6,908 nt of DNA from NCBI GenBank assembly GCA_002329285.1, contig DCTO01000013.1:247-7154 (forward strand), read 5' to 3'. The notes below the pieces were generated by a model. The model was given only the letters and a program-made list of their open reading frames with translations, was not told the DNA's origin and did no database searches. Positions 1 through 5,598 of this stretch are shown here, one piece after another. Within the stretch, counting starts at the first letter, position 1; each line of letters starts with the position of its first letter. The translations under genes and the position numbers were made by a program. Origin of the DNA: Ruminococcaceae bacterium UBA1438 (GTDB lineage Bacteria > Bacillota > Clostridia > Oscillospirales > Acutalibacteraceae).

Positions 1-1164
1 TTCTTCTGGGTTGCCAGAATGATTTTCTCAGCTGTTGAGCATACAAATAACGTTCCGTTTGACACCGTTCTTATTCACGGCCTTGTTCGTGACGCACAGG
101 GCAGAAAGATGAGCAAATCTCTCGGCAACGGAATTGATCCGCTTCTTGTTATTGATGAATACGGCGCTGATGCGCTTCGTTTCACCCTTGCAACCGGCAA
201 TTCTCCCGGAAATGATATGCGCTTTTCAGATGATAAGGTTAAGGCTTCGCGCAATTTTGCAAATAAACTTTGGAATGCTGCGCGCTTTGTTCTTATGTAT
301 CTCGGAGAGGATTATAAGTATAACGGACTGCCGGAGGAGCTTGCAATTGAGGATAAGTGGATTATCTCAAAGGCAAACACCCTTGCAAAAGAGGTAACTG
401 AAAATCTTGAAAAGTTTGAGCTTGGCATTGCCATTCAGAAGCTTTATGATTTTATTTGGGATGTTTTCTGTGATTGGTATATTGAAATCTCAAAAATCAG
501 GCTTCAGGGCGATGATAAAAAGGCGGCTGATAACGCAAAGTCAGTTTTGGTTTATGTTCTCACCGATATATTAAAACTCCTTCATCCGTTTATGCCGTTT
601 ATCACAGAGGAGATTTATCAGGCAATTCCTCACTTTGATGAGGCAGTTATGATTTCAAAATGGCCCGAGTATGATGCCGCTCTTAATTATGCTGATGATG
701 AGGCTGAATTTGAACGCCTTATGACTGCAATCCGCGCAATCAGAAACCGCAGGGCTGAGATGAATATCCCCCCAAGCAAAAAGGCAAAGGTTTATGTTGA
801 AACCGCTTATTGTGAAACCTTTGAAACCGGCGCAAAATTCATCATCAGGCTTGCATCTGCAAGCGATGTTGAAATAAGCGCTGGCTTTGATGAGCTTGGA
901 AACACGGTTGCAATTATAACTGATGACGCAAAAATTTATATTCCTCTCGGCGAGCTTATTGATTTTGAGGCGGAGGAAAAGCGCCTCAATAAAGAACTTG
1001 ACGCTGCCCAGGATAAGCTTGATTTCATTATGAAAAAGCTTAACAACCCGGGCTTCGTTAACAAAGCGCCCGAAAAGGTTGTTGCCCAAAATCGTGAAGA
1101 TGCGGCAAAACTTGAGGAAAAAATTGCAAACATCAAAAATTCAATTGCAAATCTCGGAAAATGA
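1..1164 (+). CDS. valS: Valyl-tRNA synthetase, C-terminal part (5' end outside the window)
   Basis: Cytoplasmic class I aminoacyl-tRNA synthetase that charges tRNA-Val. The frame is open from base 1 (reads FFWVARM), so the Met at 19 is internal and the gene is 5'-truncated by the window; 387 residues are visible against roughly 880 in the family. Seen: the signature loop KMSKS at 106-120 within GRKMSKSLGN, then the ADALRFTLA stretch typical of ValRS/IleRS/LeuRS, the helical anticodon-binding domain (about 220-760, including the WDVFCDWYIE motif), and a charged C-terminal coiled coil (about 960-1160) matching the ValRS tRNA-binding arm. The C-terminal arm and the following folC favour ValRS over IleRS or LeuRS. 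The TGA at 1162-1164 is one base before the folC start, so the two are almost certainly co-transcribed; valS-folC is a known Firmicutes pairing. Confidence 0.96.
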   Translation, partial: FFWVARMIFSAVEHTNNVPFDTVLIHGLVRDAQGRKMSKSLGNGIDPLLVIDEYGADALRFTLATGNSPGNDMRFSDDKVKASRNFANKLWNAARFVLMYLGEDYKYNGLPEELAIEDKWIISKANTLAKEVTENLEKFELGIAIQKLYDFIWDVFCDWYIEISKIRLQGDDKKAADNAKSVLVYVLTDILKLLHPFMPFITEEIYQAIPHFDEAVMISKWPEYDAALNYADDEAEFERLMTAIRAIRNRRAEMNIPPSKKAKVYVETAYCETFETGAKFIIRLASASDVEISAGFDELGNTVAIITDDAKIYIPLGELIDFEAEEKRLNKELDAAQDKLDFIMKKLNNPGFVNKAPEKVVAQNREDAAKLEEKIANIKNSIANLGK

Positions 1165-1165
1165 T

Positions 1166-2236
1166 ATGACGTATGATGAAGCATTAAACATCATAATAAA
1201 AAAGCAAAGCCTCGGCATTAAGCCGGGGCTTAACCGCATTAAGGCTCTTTTAAGCCTGATGGATAATCCGCAGGATAAGCTGAAAATAATCCATATTGCC
1301 GGCACAAACGGCAAGGGAACCGTCGCTAAAACCGTAGCCGATGCTTTACAGCTTAACGGCTTAAAGGTTGGCCTTTTTTCTTCACCCTGGATAGTTGATT
1401 ACAGAGAGCAGCTTCAGATTAATTCTGAATATATCCCCGAAAACGTTTTTGCCGAATACGTCAGCCTTTATTCAAATAATGATTGCACGGAGTTTGAGCT
1501 TCTCACGGCAATTATGTATAAATACTTTGCTGATTGCGGCGTTGATTATGCGGTTGTTGAGTGCGGAATGGGCGGCAGGGAGGATGCAACTAATGTTGAA
1601 AAGCGTAATCTTGCCGTTATAACTGCAGTTTCTCTTGATCACACCGATTTTCTCGGAAACAAAGTTGAGGAAATTGCTGCTGAAAAAAGCGGCGTTCTTC
1701 GCAAAGAATGCGCCTGCATTCTTTATCCGAACAAAGGCTTGGAAAATATATTCAGGGATAAATGCAAAAAGCTTGTTTGCGTTGAAGAGCAGGGGGGCAT
1801 CAGAAATAATAATCTTGCAACGGTTAACGCCGTTCTTTCTGAGCTTGGATTTGATGCGGTAAGCAGCCTTTCGCTTATTCCCGCAAGGCTTGAAAGGCTT
1901 AACGGAATTCTGCTTGACGGCGGTCATAATCCTTCAGCTGCCGAAACGCTTGCACCGGTTATTAATAATGAGGTTGCCCTTATCGGCATGATGAGTGATA
2001 AGGATGTTCGCACTTATCTTTCTCTTATTGCCCCGAAATGCAAAAGGATAATCGCTGTAAAGCCAAATAATTCAAGGGCAATGAGCGCTGAAGACCTTGC
2101 AAAAATTGCTGCAGAGTTTTGCGATGACGTTCGGATTTCACAAAGCCCGGAGACCGCAGTTAGGGATAACAGGGATATAACCCTTATTTGCGGCTCGTTT
2201 TATTTAATCCGCCAAATAAGAAAATTAATTGTTTAA
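1166..2236 (+). CDS. folC: Bifunctional folylpolyglutamate synthase / dihydrofolate synthase, compact form
   Basis: Cytoplasmic ATP-dependent ligase of the Mur-ligase fold that adds glutamate to folates (and in many bacteria to dihydropteroate). The start at 1166 (MTYDEALN) matches the family N-terminus; an upstream in-frame ATG at 1079 lies inside valS and gives an unrelated leader. The start is one base after the valS stop with only a weak GGA-like ribosome site, which suggests translational coupling. Seen in order: P-loop GTNGKGT (residues 46-52), SSPW and YREQLQIN segments, ECGMGGREDATN, SLDHTDFLG, EKSGVLR, the PARLE segment, DGGHNP, and the C-terminal ICGSFYL motif. Length is 356 residues against about 420-430 normally. 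The missing part lies in the middle, between LVCVEEQGG and PARLE, where the usual HQ..NA region is reduced to a short NNNLATVNAVL. The conserved ends make a working ligase likely; whether both activities remain cannot be told. Confidence 0.93.
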   Translation: MTYDEALNIIIKKQSLGIKPGLNRIKALLSLMDNPQDKLKIIHIAGTNGKGTVAKTVADALQLNGLKVGLFSSPWIVDYREQLQINSEYIPENVFAEYVSLYSNNDCTEFELLTAIMYKYFADCGVDYAVVECGMGGREDATNVEKRNLAVITAVSLDHTDFLGNKVEEIAAEKSGVLRKECACILYPNKGLENIFRDKCKKLVCVEEQGGIRNNNLATVNAVLSELGFDAVSSLSLIPARLERLNGILLDGGHNPSAAETLAPVINNEVALIGMMSDKDVRTYLSLIAPKCKRIIAVKPNNSRAMSAEDLAKIAAEFCDDVRISQSPETAVRDNRDITLICGSFYLIRQIRKLIV

Positions 2237-2264
2237 GTTTTATAATTCAACAAAATATGTTATT

Positions 2265-2302
2265 AAGGTTTGCTATATTTTTATGGCAGACCTTTCTTTT
2301 TT
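2265..2302 (+). terminator. Intrinsic terminator (possible attenuator) between folC and spoIIAA
   Basis: Bases 2265-2273 (AAGGTTTGC) pair with 2286-2294 (GCAGACCTT), giving 9 bp with one G-U pair and a 12-base loop, followed at once by a T-rich tract to 2302. This has the form of a Rho-independent terminator for the valS-folC transcript, 29 bases after the folC stop. The stem has only five G-C pairs, so termination may be partial. The T tract ends three bases before the AGGAG of spoIIAA, so read-through would feed directly into the sporulation operon. Confidence 0.6.
2271..2279 (+). promoter_or_regulatory. Possible extended -10 element upstream of spoIIAA
   Basis: TGCTATATT fits a TGn-extended -10 box. 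No good -35 hexamer lies 16-18 bases upstream (CAAAAT is there). The element sits in the loop side of the terminator hairpin, so a transcript starting about 2286 would lack the 5' arm and escape termination. spoIIA operons are usually read by sigma-H; I looked for an AGGA-type -35 with a GAAT-type -10 and found only a partial AAGGTTT with no matching -10. Tentative. Confidence 0.25.
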
Positions 2303-2305
2303 ATC

Positions 2306-2310
2306 AGGAG
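2306..2310 (+). promoter_or_regulatory. Ribosome binding site that fixes the spoIIAA start
   Basis: AGGAG lies 8 bases before the ATG at 2319. It selects this start over in-frame ATGs at 2229 and 2283. The 2283 start would place the ribosome site inside the coding region, and neither upstream start is preceded by a comparable site. The protein from 2319 (MNVTIESSG) also matches the SpoIIAA N-terminus. Confidence 0.8.
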
Positions 2311-2318
2311 TGTTAATT

Positions 2319-2633
2319 ATGAATGTAACAATCGAATCAAGCGGCAATCTGATGATTGCTTATTTAATCGGTGAGCTTGATCATCATTCCGCCGCTGAAA
2401 TCAGGGATAAGATTGATAATGCAATAAGTTTTAAAAAGCCAAATCATCTGATTCTTGATTTTAAAAATATCAGCTTTATGGATTCAAGCGGAATCGGGCT
2501 TGTTATGGGGCGCTTTCGATTAATGTAAAATCATCACGGCAGTGTTGAAATTCGCAATGTAACCGCGCAAACGAAAAAAATAATGGAGCTGGCAGGCCTC
2601 GGCAGAATTGCAATCATTAAAGAAGCAAAGTAA
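2319..2633 (+). pseudogene. spoIIAA: Anti-sigma-F factor antagonist SpoIIAA, interrupted by an in-frame TAA
   Basis: STAS-domain protein that, when unphosphorylated, binds SpoIIAB and releases sigma-F in the forespore. The first 69 codons are typical: GELDHH near residues 18-23 and FMDSSGIG at 53-60, whose first Ser (Ser56) corresponds to the serine phosphorylated by SpoIIAB. A TAA at 2526-2528 then ends the frame just after RFRLM. The next 34 codons in the same frame still read as SpoIIAA (HHGSVEIRNVTAQTKKI, then ELAGLGRIAII) and end at TAA 2631-2633. Compared with the B. subtilis protein from memory, the stop falls without gaps on a Lys codon (RYKQIK), as expected for a single AAA-to-TAA change. 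The 69-residue product would lack the last part of the STAS fold and is probably inactive. A sequencing error is the main alternative. TAA terminates other genes here, so codon reassignment is unlikely. Confidence 0.85.
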
Positions 2634-2650
2634 ATAACAGGAGAAGAAAA

Positions 2651-3079
2651 ATGGAAAATGAATTCAGATTAACCATATCAGGCAAAAGCATTAATGAGGG
2701 CTTTGCTCGCGTCGTTGTTTCGGCATTTGCCGCCCCGCTTGACCCAACACTTGAGGAGCTTGCGGATTTGAAAACCGCTGTTTCGGAGGCGGTAACAAAT
2801 TCAATCGTTCATGGCTACGGCGATAAATGCGGCATGATATACATAAAAGGCAGAATTAAGGATAACGCGGTTATTATAACAGTGCGTGACAGAGGTTGCG
2901 GCATTGCAAATATTGAGCAGGCGCGCACCCCGCTTTTCACAACCGGCGGTGCTGACCGAGCCGGCCTCGGATTCACGGTTATGGAAAGCTTTTGCGATAA
3001 GCTTTCCGTGCGCTCAAAGCTTGGCAGCGGCACAACGGTTACGCTCACAAAAAGAATTGCAGGCAAATCAAAATGGTAA
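2651..3079 (+). CDS. spoIIAB: Anti-sigma-F factor SpoIIAB (serine kinase)
   Basis: GHKL-fold ATPase/kinase that binds and inhibits sigma-F and phosphorylates SpoIIAA. At 142 residues it is close to the 146 of B. subtilis. Seen: E16 and R20 in NEGFAR, at the positions implicated in partner binding in B. subtilis; the N box SEAVTN with E46 and N50; the G1 box RDRGCGI (D80, G82, G84); PLFTT; and the G2 box AGLGF (105-108) followed by ESF. All ATP-site motifs are intact. The start at 2651 is preceded by AGGAG (2639-2643) with 7 bases spacing, 17 bases after the frame end of spoIIAA. The 3' end overlaps sigF by 7 bases. Its integrity contrasts with the broken antagonist just upstream; without SpoIIAA this protein would be expected to keep sigma-F bound. 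Confidence 0.96.
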   Translation: MENEFRLTISGKSINEGFARVVVSAFAAPLDPTLEELADLKTAVSEAVTNSIVHGYGDKCGMIYIKGRIKDNAVIITVRDRGCGIANIEQARTPLFTTGGADRAGLGFTVMESFCDKLSVRSKLGSGTTVTLTKRIAGKSKW

Positions 3080-3732
3080 CTCTTGAGGATAAAGAACGCA
3101 TTGAGGCAAATTTGCCACTTGTTCATTCAATTGCCGCCCGCTTCAGGGGCGGAGGAATTGAATATGACGATCTCTTTCAGTCCGGCTGTGTGGGTTTAGT
3201 CAAGGCAGTTAATAACTATGATGAAAGCCGCGGCTTTGCCTTTTCAACATATGCCGTTCCGGTGATTATGGGTGAAATCCGCCTGCTTTTTCGTGACGGT
3301 GGCGCAGTAAAAATCAGCCGTTCTTTGCGGGATAAGTCGATTAAAGCCTCCCGAATAAGGGAGGCATTTTTGAATAAGGAACAGCGCGAGCCGACAATCA
3401 GTGAGCTTGCATTTCAACTCGGCTGTGACATTAATGAAGCGGCGGAGGTCCTTAATGCTTTATCTCCCGTGGTTTCAATAGACTGCGGCGGAGAAGACGG
3501 AGAGCAGGCGTTTGATATTCCTTATGATGAAAGTGAGGAACTGTTTAACCGCCTTTCCGTTAATCAGCTTTTAAGCAAGCTTAATGAGGAAGACAGGCTT
3601 TTGATTAACCTTCGCTATTATAAAGGATTAACCCAGGCAAAAACTGCGGAAGTACTTAAGGTTTCGCAGGTGCAGGTTTCAAGAAAGGAAAAACGCATAC
3701 TCCTAAAACTTCGCAATATTTATAATAGTTGA
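3073..3732 (+). CDS. sigF: RNA polymerase sigma-F factor (early forespore)
   Basis: Sigma-70-family sporulation factor that directs early forespore genes. 219 residues, shorter than the roughly 255 of B. subtilis mainly at the N-terminus. Seen: region 2 from about 32 to 75 (DDLFQSGCVGL, FAFSTYAVPVIMGEIRLLFRD), the KISRSLRD segment, region 3 around 107-131 (EPTISELAFQLG), and region 4 from about 167 to 214 (LRYYKGLTQAKTAEVL, then the recognition helix SQVQVSRKEKRIL). Sigma-G is very similar, but the position directly after spoIIAB identifies sigma-F. The ATG at 3073 overlaps the end of spoIIAB by 7 bases; only a weak AGG (3061-3063) precedes it, so translation is probably coupled to spoIIAB. 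The stop TGA (3730-3732) lies inside the -35 box of the next transcription unit. Confidence 0.94.
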   Translation: MVTLEDKERIEANLPLVHSIAARFRGGGIEYDDLFQSGCVGLVKAVNNYDESRGFAFSTYAVPVIMGEIRLLFRDGGAVKISRSLRDKSIKASRIREAFLNKEQREPTISELAFQLGCDINEAAEVLNALSPVVSIDCGGEDGEQAFDIPYDESEELFNRLSVNQLLSKLNEEDRLLINLRYYKGLTQAKTAEVLKVSQVQVSRKEKRILLKLRNIYNS

Positions 3733-3757
3733 CTAAATCTATAATTAATGCTATACT
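3729..3757 (+). promoter_or_regulatory. Sigma-A promoter of the small-RNA gene
   Basis: TTGACT (3729-3734), exactly 17 bases, then TATACT (3752-3757), with a TGn extension (TGC 3749-3751). This is one of the two best promoters in the window. It starts inside the sigF stop codon. The expected start, about 7 bases after the -10 box, is G3764, the first strong pair of the hairpin that follows. It does not lead into any credible coding region. Confidence 0.8.
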
Positions 3758-3761
3758 TAAC

Positions 3762-3878
3762 TTGCCAAGCAAACTTCATATCAAGTTTCAAAAAGGGAAT
3801 GCTATTTTTATCTCTTGATAAAAATGCATACTCTTATTTCAGCATTTCTTTTTTGAATGTGTGAAGTTTGTTTGGCGA
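3762..3878. repeat. Imperfect inverted repeat forming the long hairpin
   Basis: The outer arms, 3762-3780 and 3860-3878, are near-perfect inverted copies (GCCAAGCAAACTTCA against TGAAGTTTGTTTGGC, one G-U). They enclose a second pair of arms, 3787-3803 and 3841-3857. A small inverted-repeat element (MITE-like) could look like this, but no flanking target-site duplication is evident, and the exact fit of a promoter and a terminator favours a structured RNA. Confidence 0.7.
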
Positions 3879-3926
3879 CAGTTGAGCTATGCGTTTTTTG
3901 TGCGTGGCTTCGGCTGCGCATTTTTT
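3764..3926 (+). ncRNA. Candidate small structured RNA of unknown family (about 160 nt)
   Basis: The unit has its own promoter (3729-3757), a strongly foldable body and its own terminator (3901-3926). Helix 1 pairs 3764-3780 with 3860-3876, 17 bp in register with two G-U pairs, extendable by two. An asymmetric internal loop (3781-3786 against 3858-3859) separates it from helix 2, 3787-3803 with 3841-3857, another 17 continuous pairs with two G-U. Inside is a 9-bp AT-rich hairpin (3804-3812 with 3817-3825) and a 15-base single strand (3826-3840). GCATA at 3826-3830 could pair with TATGC at 3888-3892 as a pseudoknot. No SRP RNA, tmRNA or RNase P motif is visible. A closing stem starting at the transcript 5' end recalls 6S RNA, but the central bubble is much smaller than usual. 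Function unknown. Confidence 0.65.
3901..3926 (+). terminator. Strong intrinsic terminator with UUCG loop
   Basis: TGCGTGGC (3901-3908) pairs with GCTGCGCA (3913-3920): 8 bp including two G-U pairs, closed by a TTCG tetraloop and followed by six T. It ends the small-RNA unit. It is also the first convincing terminator after sigF, so it probably ends spoIIA transcripts too. It lies just before the promoter of the surface-protein gene and insulates it. Confidence 0.88.
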
Positions 3927-3927
3927 A

Positions 3928-3956
3928 TTGTTTAATTAATCGCAGCATGGTATAAT
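3928..3956 (+). promoter_or_regulatory. Sigma-A promoter of the surface-protein gene
   Basis: TTGTTT (3928-3933), 17 bases, then a consensus TATAAT (3951-3956) with a TGn extension (TGG 3948-3950). The expected start near 3963 leaves a leader of about 27 bases containing a strong AAAGGGGA ribosome site (3976-3983), 6-7 bases before the ATG at 3990. No operator is evident. Confidence 0.8.
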
Positions 3957-3989
3957 TATATTGGTTAAGTTTATGAAAGGGGAATTGTT

Positions 3990-4805
3990 ATGAAAAAGCT
4001 TTTATCGGTTATTCTTGCAGTTATGCTTGTAATAACCGCCTGCCCGCTTGTTGTGTTTGCTGACGGCCACACGGTAAGAACTGAAACTCTCGTTCTCGGC
4101 ACAGAGTCAATGAGTAACGAGCAGGAGGGCTGGAGCTATGACGCTTCATCAAATACGCTCGTTTTAAATAACGTTACCATTGACCGCAGCGATGCAGACT
4201 GCGACGGCTTATGTATAAGCGCAGGATACAATCTGAATCTTGTTTTGGAAGGCGAAAGCACTCTGATTTCAAAAACGGATTATATGGTTAAAGCAATTAA
4301 TGCAAAATCAAATCTCAATATCAGCGGCACGGGTACCCTGAATATTAATGAAGGCAATCGTGCCATTAATTCTGAAAATATGGTTCTTGATAGCGGATCC
4401 ATCAATATCACTCACGATAAATCTCTTTATGAGGGCGATGCAAACGCAATGCTTCCCATTGTCGGCATTGTCAACATCAGTGCTGTAAACGGCGGCACTA
4501 TAAACAGCGACGCTGCTTGTATGATTAGCGAGGTTAACGGCGGAGAGCTTAACGTATCTGAAATTGCTTCGACAGAATTAACTGTAAACGGCGGAGAGAT
4601 CAATGCAGATATGATTGTTGCAACTGATATAACTGTTAATAACGGTTTAGTTAACGTCAGCGGCGGCTCGCCTTATGATGCAACTTACTATTATAACGGC
4701 TATGATAACAATCAGTTTGGAATTGTGTGTGAAAAAGCATTTGAGATTAACGGCGGAACCGTTAACACAAACGGTGATGACGTTACCGCTTTGTATAGTG
4801 CTTGA
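3990..4805 (+). CDS. Secreted surface protein, N-terminal fragment: signal peptide and first beta-helix-like copy (frameshifted)
   Basis: The 271-residue frame opens with a Sec signal peptide: MKK, a hydrophobic core, then VVFA before DG, so cleavage is likely after Ala24. An ITAC sequence at 15-18 resembles a lipobox, but the hydrophobic core continues past it. The mature part has short, regularly spaced strands with NGG, SGTGTLNI and LTVNGGEINA turns, suggesting a right-handed parallel beta-helix. The pattern recalls the Cthe_2159-type polysaccharide-binding family; that assignment is inference from motif style. The frame ends at a TGA (4803-4805) in the middle of a repeat, with no C-terminal anchor. 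The logical continuation is in the +1 frame immediately downstream, so this is most likely the 5' half of one gene of about 960 codons. Strong promoter and ribosome site upstream. Confidence 0.85.
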   Translation: MKKLLSVILAVMLVITACPLVVFADGHTVRTETLVLGTESMSNEQEGWSYDASSNTLVLNNVTIDRSDADCDGLCISAGYNLNLVLEGESTLISKTDYMVKAINAKSNLNISGTGTLNINEGNRAINSENMVLDSGSINITHDKSLYEGDANAMLPIVGIVNISAVNGGTINSDAACMISEVNGGELNVSEIASTELTVNGGEINADMIVATDITVNNGLVNVSGGSPYDATYYYNGYDNNQFGIVCEKAFEINGGTVNTNGDDVTALYSA

Positions 4806-5598
4806 CCGCAATGGCGGCACCTGGGCGGACTGCTTAGAGGAGCAGGGCGCAGACGAACTTGAAAGCGGCGTTTACGGCAAAGCAGCAAACGGCTGGCGTT
4901 ATGATACTGCCACAAACACCTTATATCTTAATAATGCAGCTATTGATTGCAGCTCTGCCGATGCAGACGGCACCTGCATCAGCGCTGCAGATGATTTGAA
5001 TATCGTGCTTGTGGGCGAAAGCACTCTGAAATCTAAAACCGGAATTGCTCGTGGTACGTCATTTGTAACGGCTGTTTTGTATTCGGGAAATCTCAATATT
5101 TCAGGCACGGGAACTCTTAATATTGAAGAAGGAAACTATACTTTCAGACAAACATCAAACGAGTGTCAGCTTACTGTTGACGGCGGCGTAATTAATATTA
5201 TTCACGATTTTGAAAACTATGATACTGAAGGAGCTTCTACAAATATTGTTATCGGAAGTAATAACAAGAATACTGTTGTAAATGATGGTCAAATTAATTC
5301 TGACGTTAATTTTGCCGTTAAGGAAATCAATGGCGGTGAAATAAATGCTTACGGCGTTATTAATAAAGGTGAATTAACAATTAATTCCGGCGAAATCAAC
5401 GCAAATACTGTTTATGCATCAAATAAGCTTACAATTAACGGCGGCGTTGTTAATGTGAGCGGAGGAAATATTAATACTTTTATAAGTGATTATATTGCAG
5501 GATATACTAATTTCGGTATTTTTGCTGTAGAAGCGTTTGAAATGAACGGCGGCGAGGTTTACACTCACGGTTCTGCCTTTGGATTGCTTTGCGCACAA
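4128..5598 (+). repeat. Diverged tandem duplication of the beta-helix-like region
   Basis: Copy 1 is about 4128-4802 and copy 2 about 4891-5598. Landmarks recur in the same order: GW.YD..(S/T)NTL.LNN, DADG.CISA, LN.VL.GESTL.SKT, LNISGTGTLNI, INSD, NGGE, VNVSGG, FGI, AFE.NGG, then NGG. Protein similarity is clear while the DNA has drifted, so this is an old duplication and not an assembly repeat. The copies are joined by an 88-base connector in which the frame is lost. Confidence 0.8.

Noticed and set aside
655..1089. Minus-strand open frames opposite valS, folC and the surface protein
   Set aside because: They overlap strongly conserved plus-strand genes, show no protein family pattern and have no ribosome sites; they are compositional shadows.
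2252..2281. AT-only inverted repeat (AAAATAT with ATATTTT)
   Set aside because: Seven A-T pairs with a 16-base loop is too weak, and it competes with the better 9-bp terminator stem at 2265-2294.
2526..2528. Stop-codon reassignment or read-through at the internal TAA
   Set aside because: TAA is the real stop of folC, spoIIAB and the surface-protein gene here, and TAA followed by A is not a leaky context; selenocysteine and pyrrolysine use TGA and TAG.
3748..3864. Small reading frame of 38 codons across the hairpin region (start ATG 3748, stop TGA 3862-3864)
   Set aside because: Its ATG lies upstream of the predicted transcription start, no ribosome site precedes it, and the same bases form two long in-register helices. 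The internal ATG at 3799 has a purine stretch directly against it with no spacing.
4675..4797. Start of the downstream surface-protein frame at the ATG at 4675
   Set aside because: In this stretch the frame at 3990 gives the beta-helix-like pattern (FGI..AFEINGG) that matches copy 2, while the 4675 frame reads unrelated residues. No ribosome site precedes 4675.
4795..4806. Programmed +1 frameshift like that of prfB
   Set aside because: A TGA followed by C is present, but there is no Shine-Dalgarno-like stimulator a few bases upstream, and the Ala tRNA would re-pair poorly in the +1 frame.
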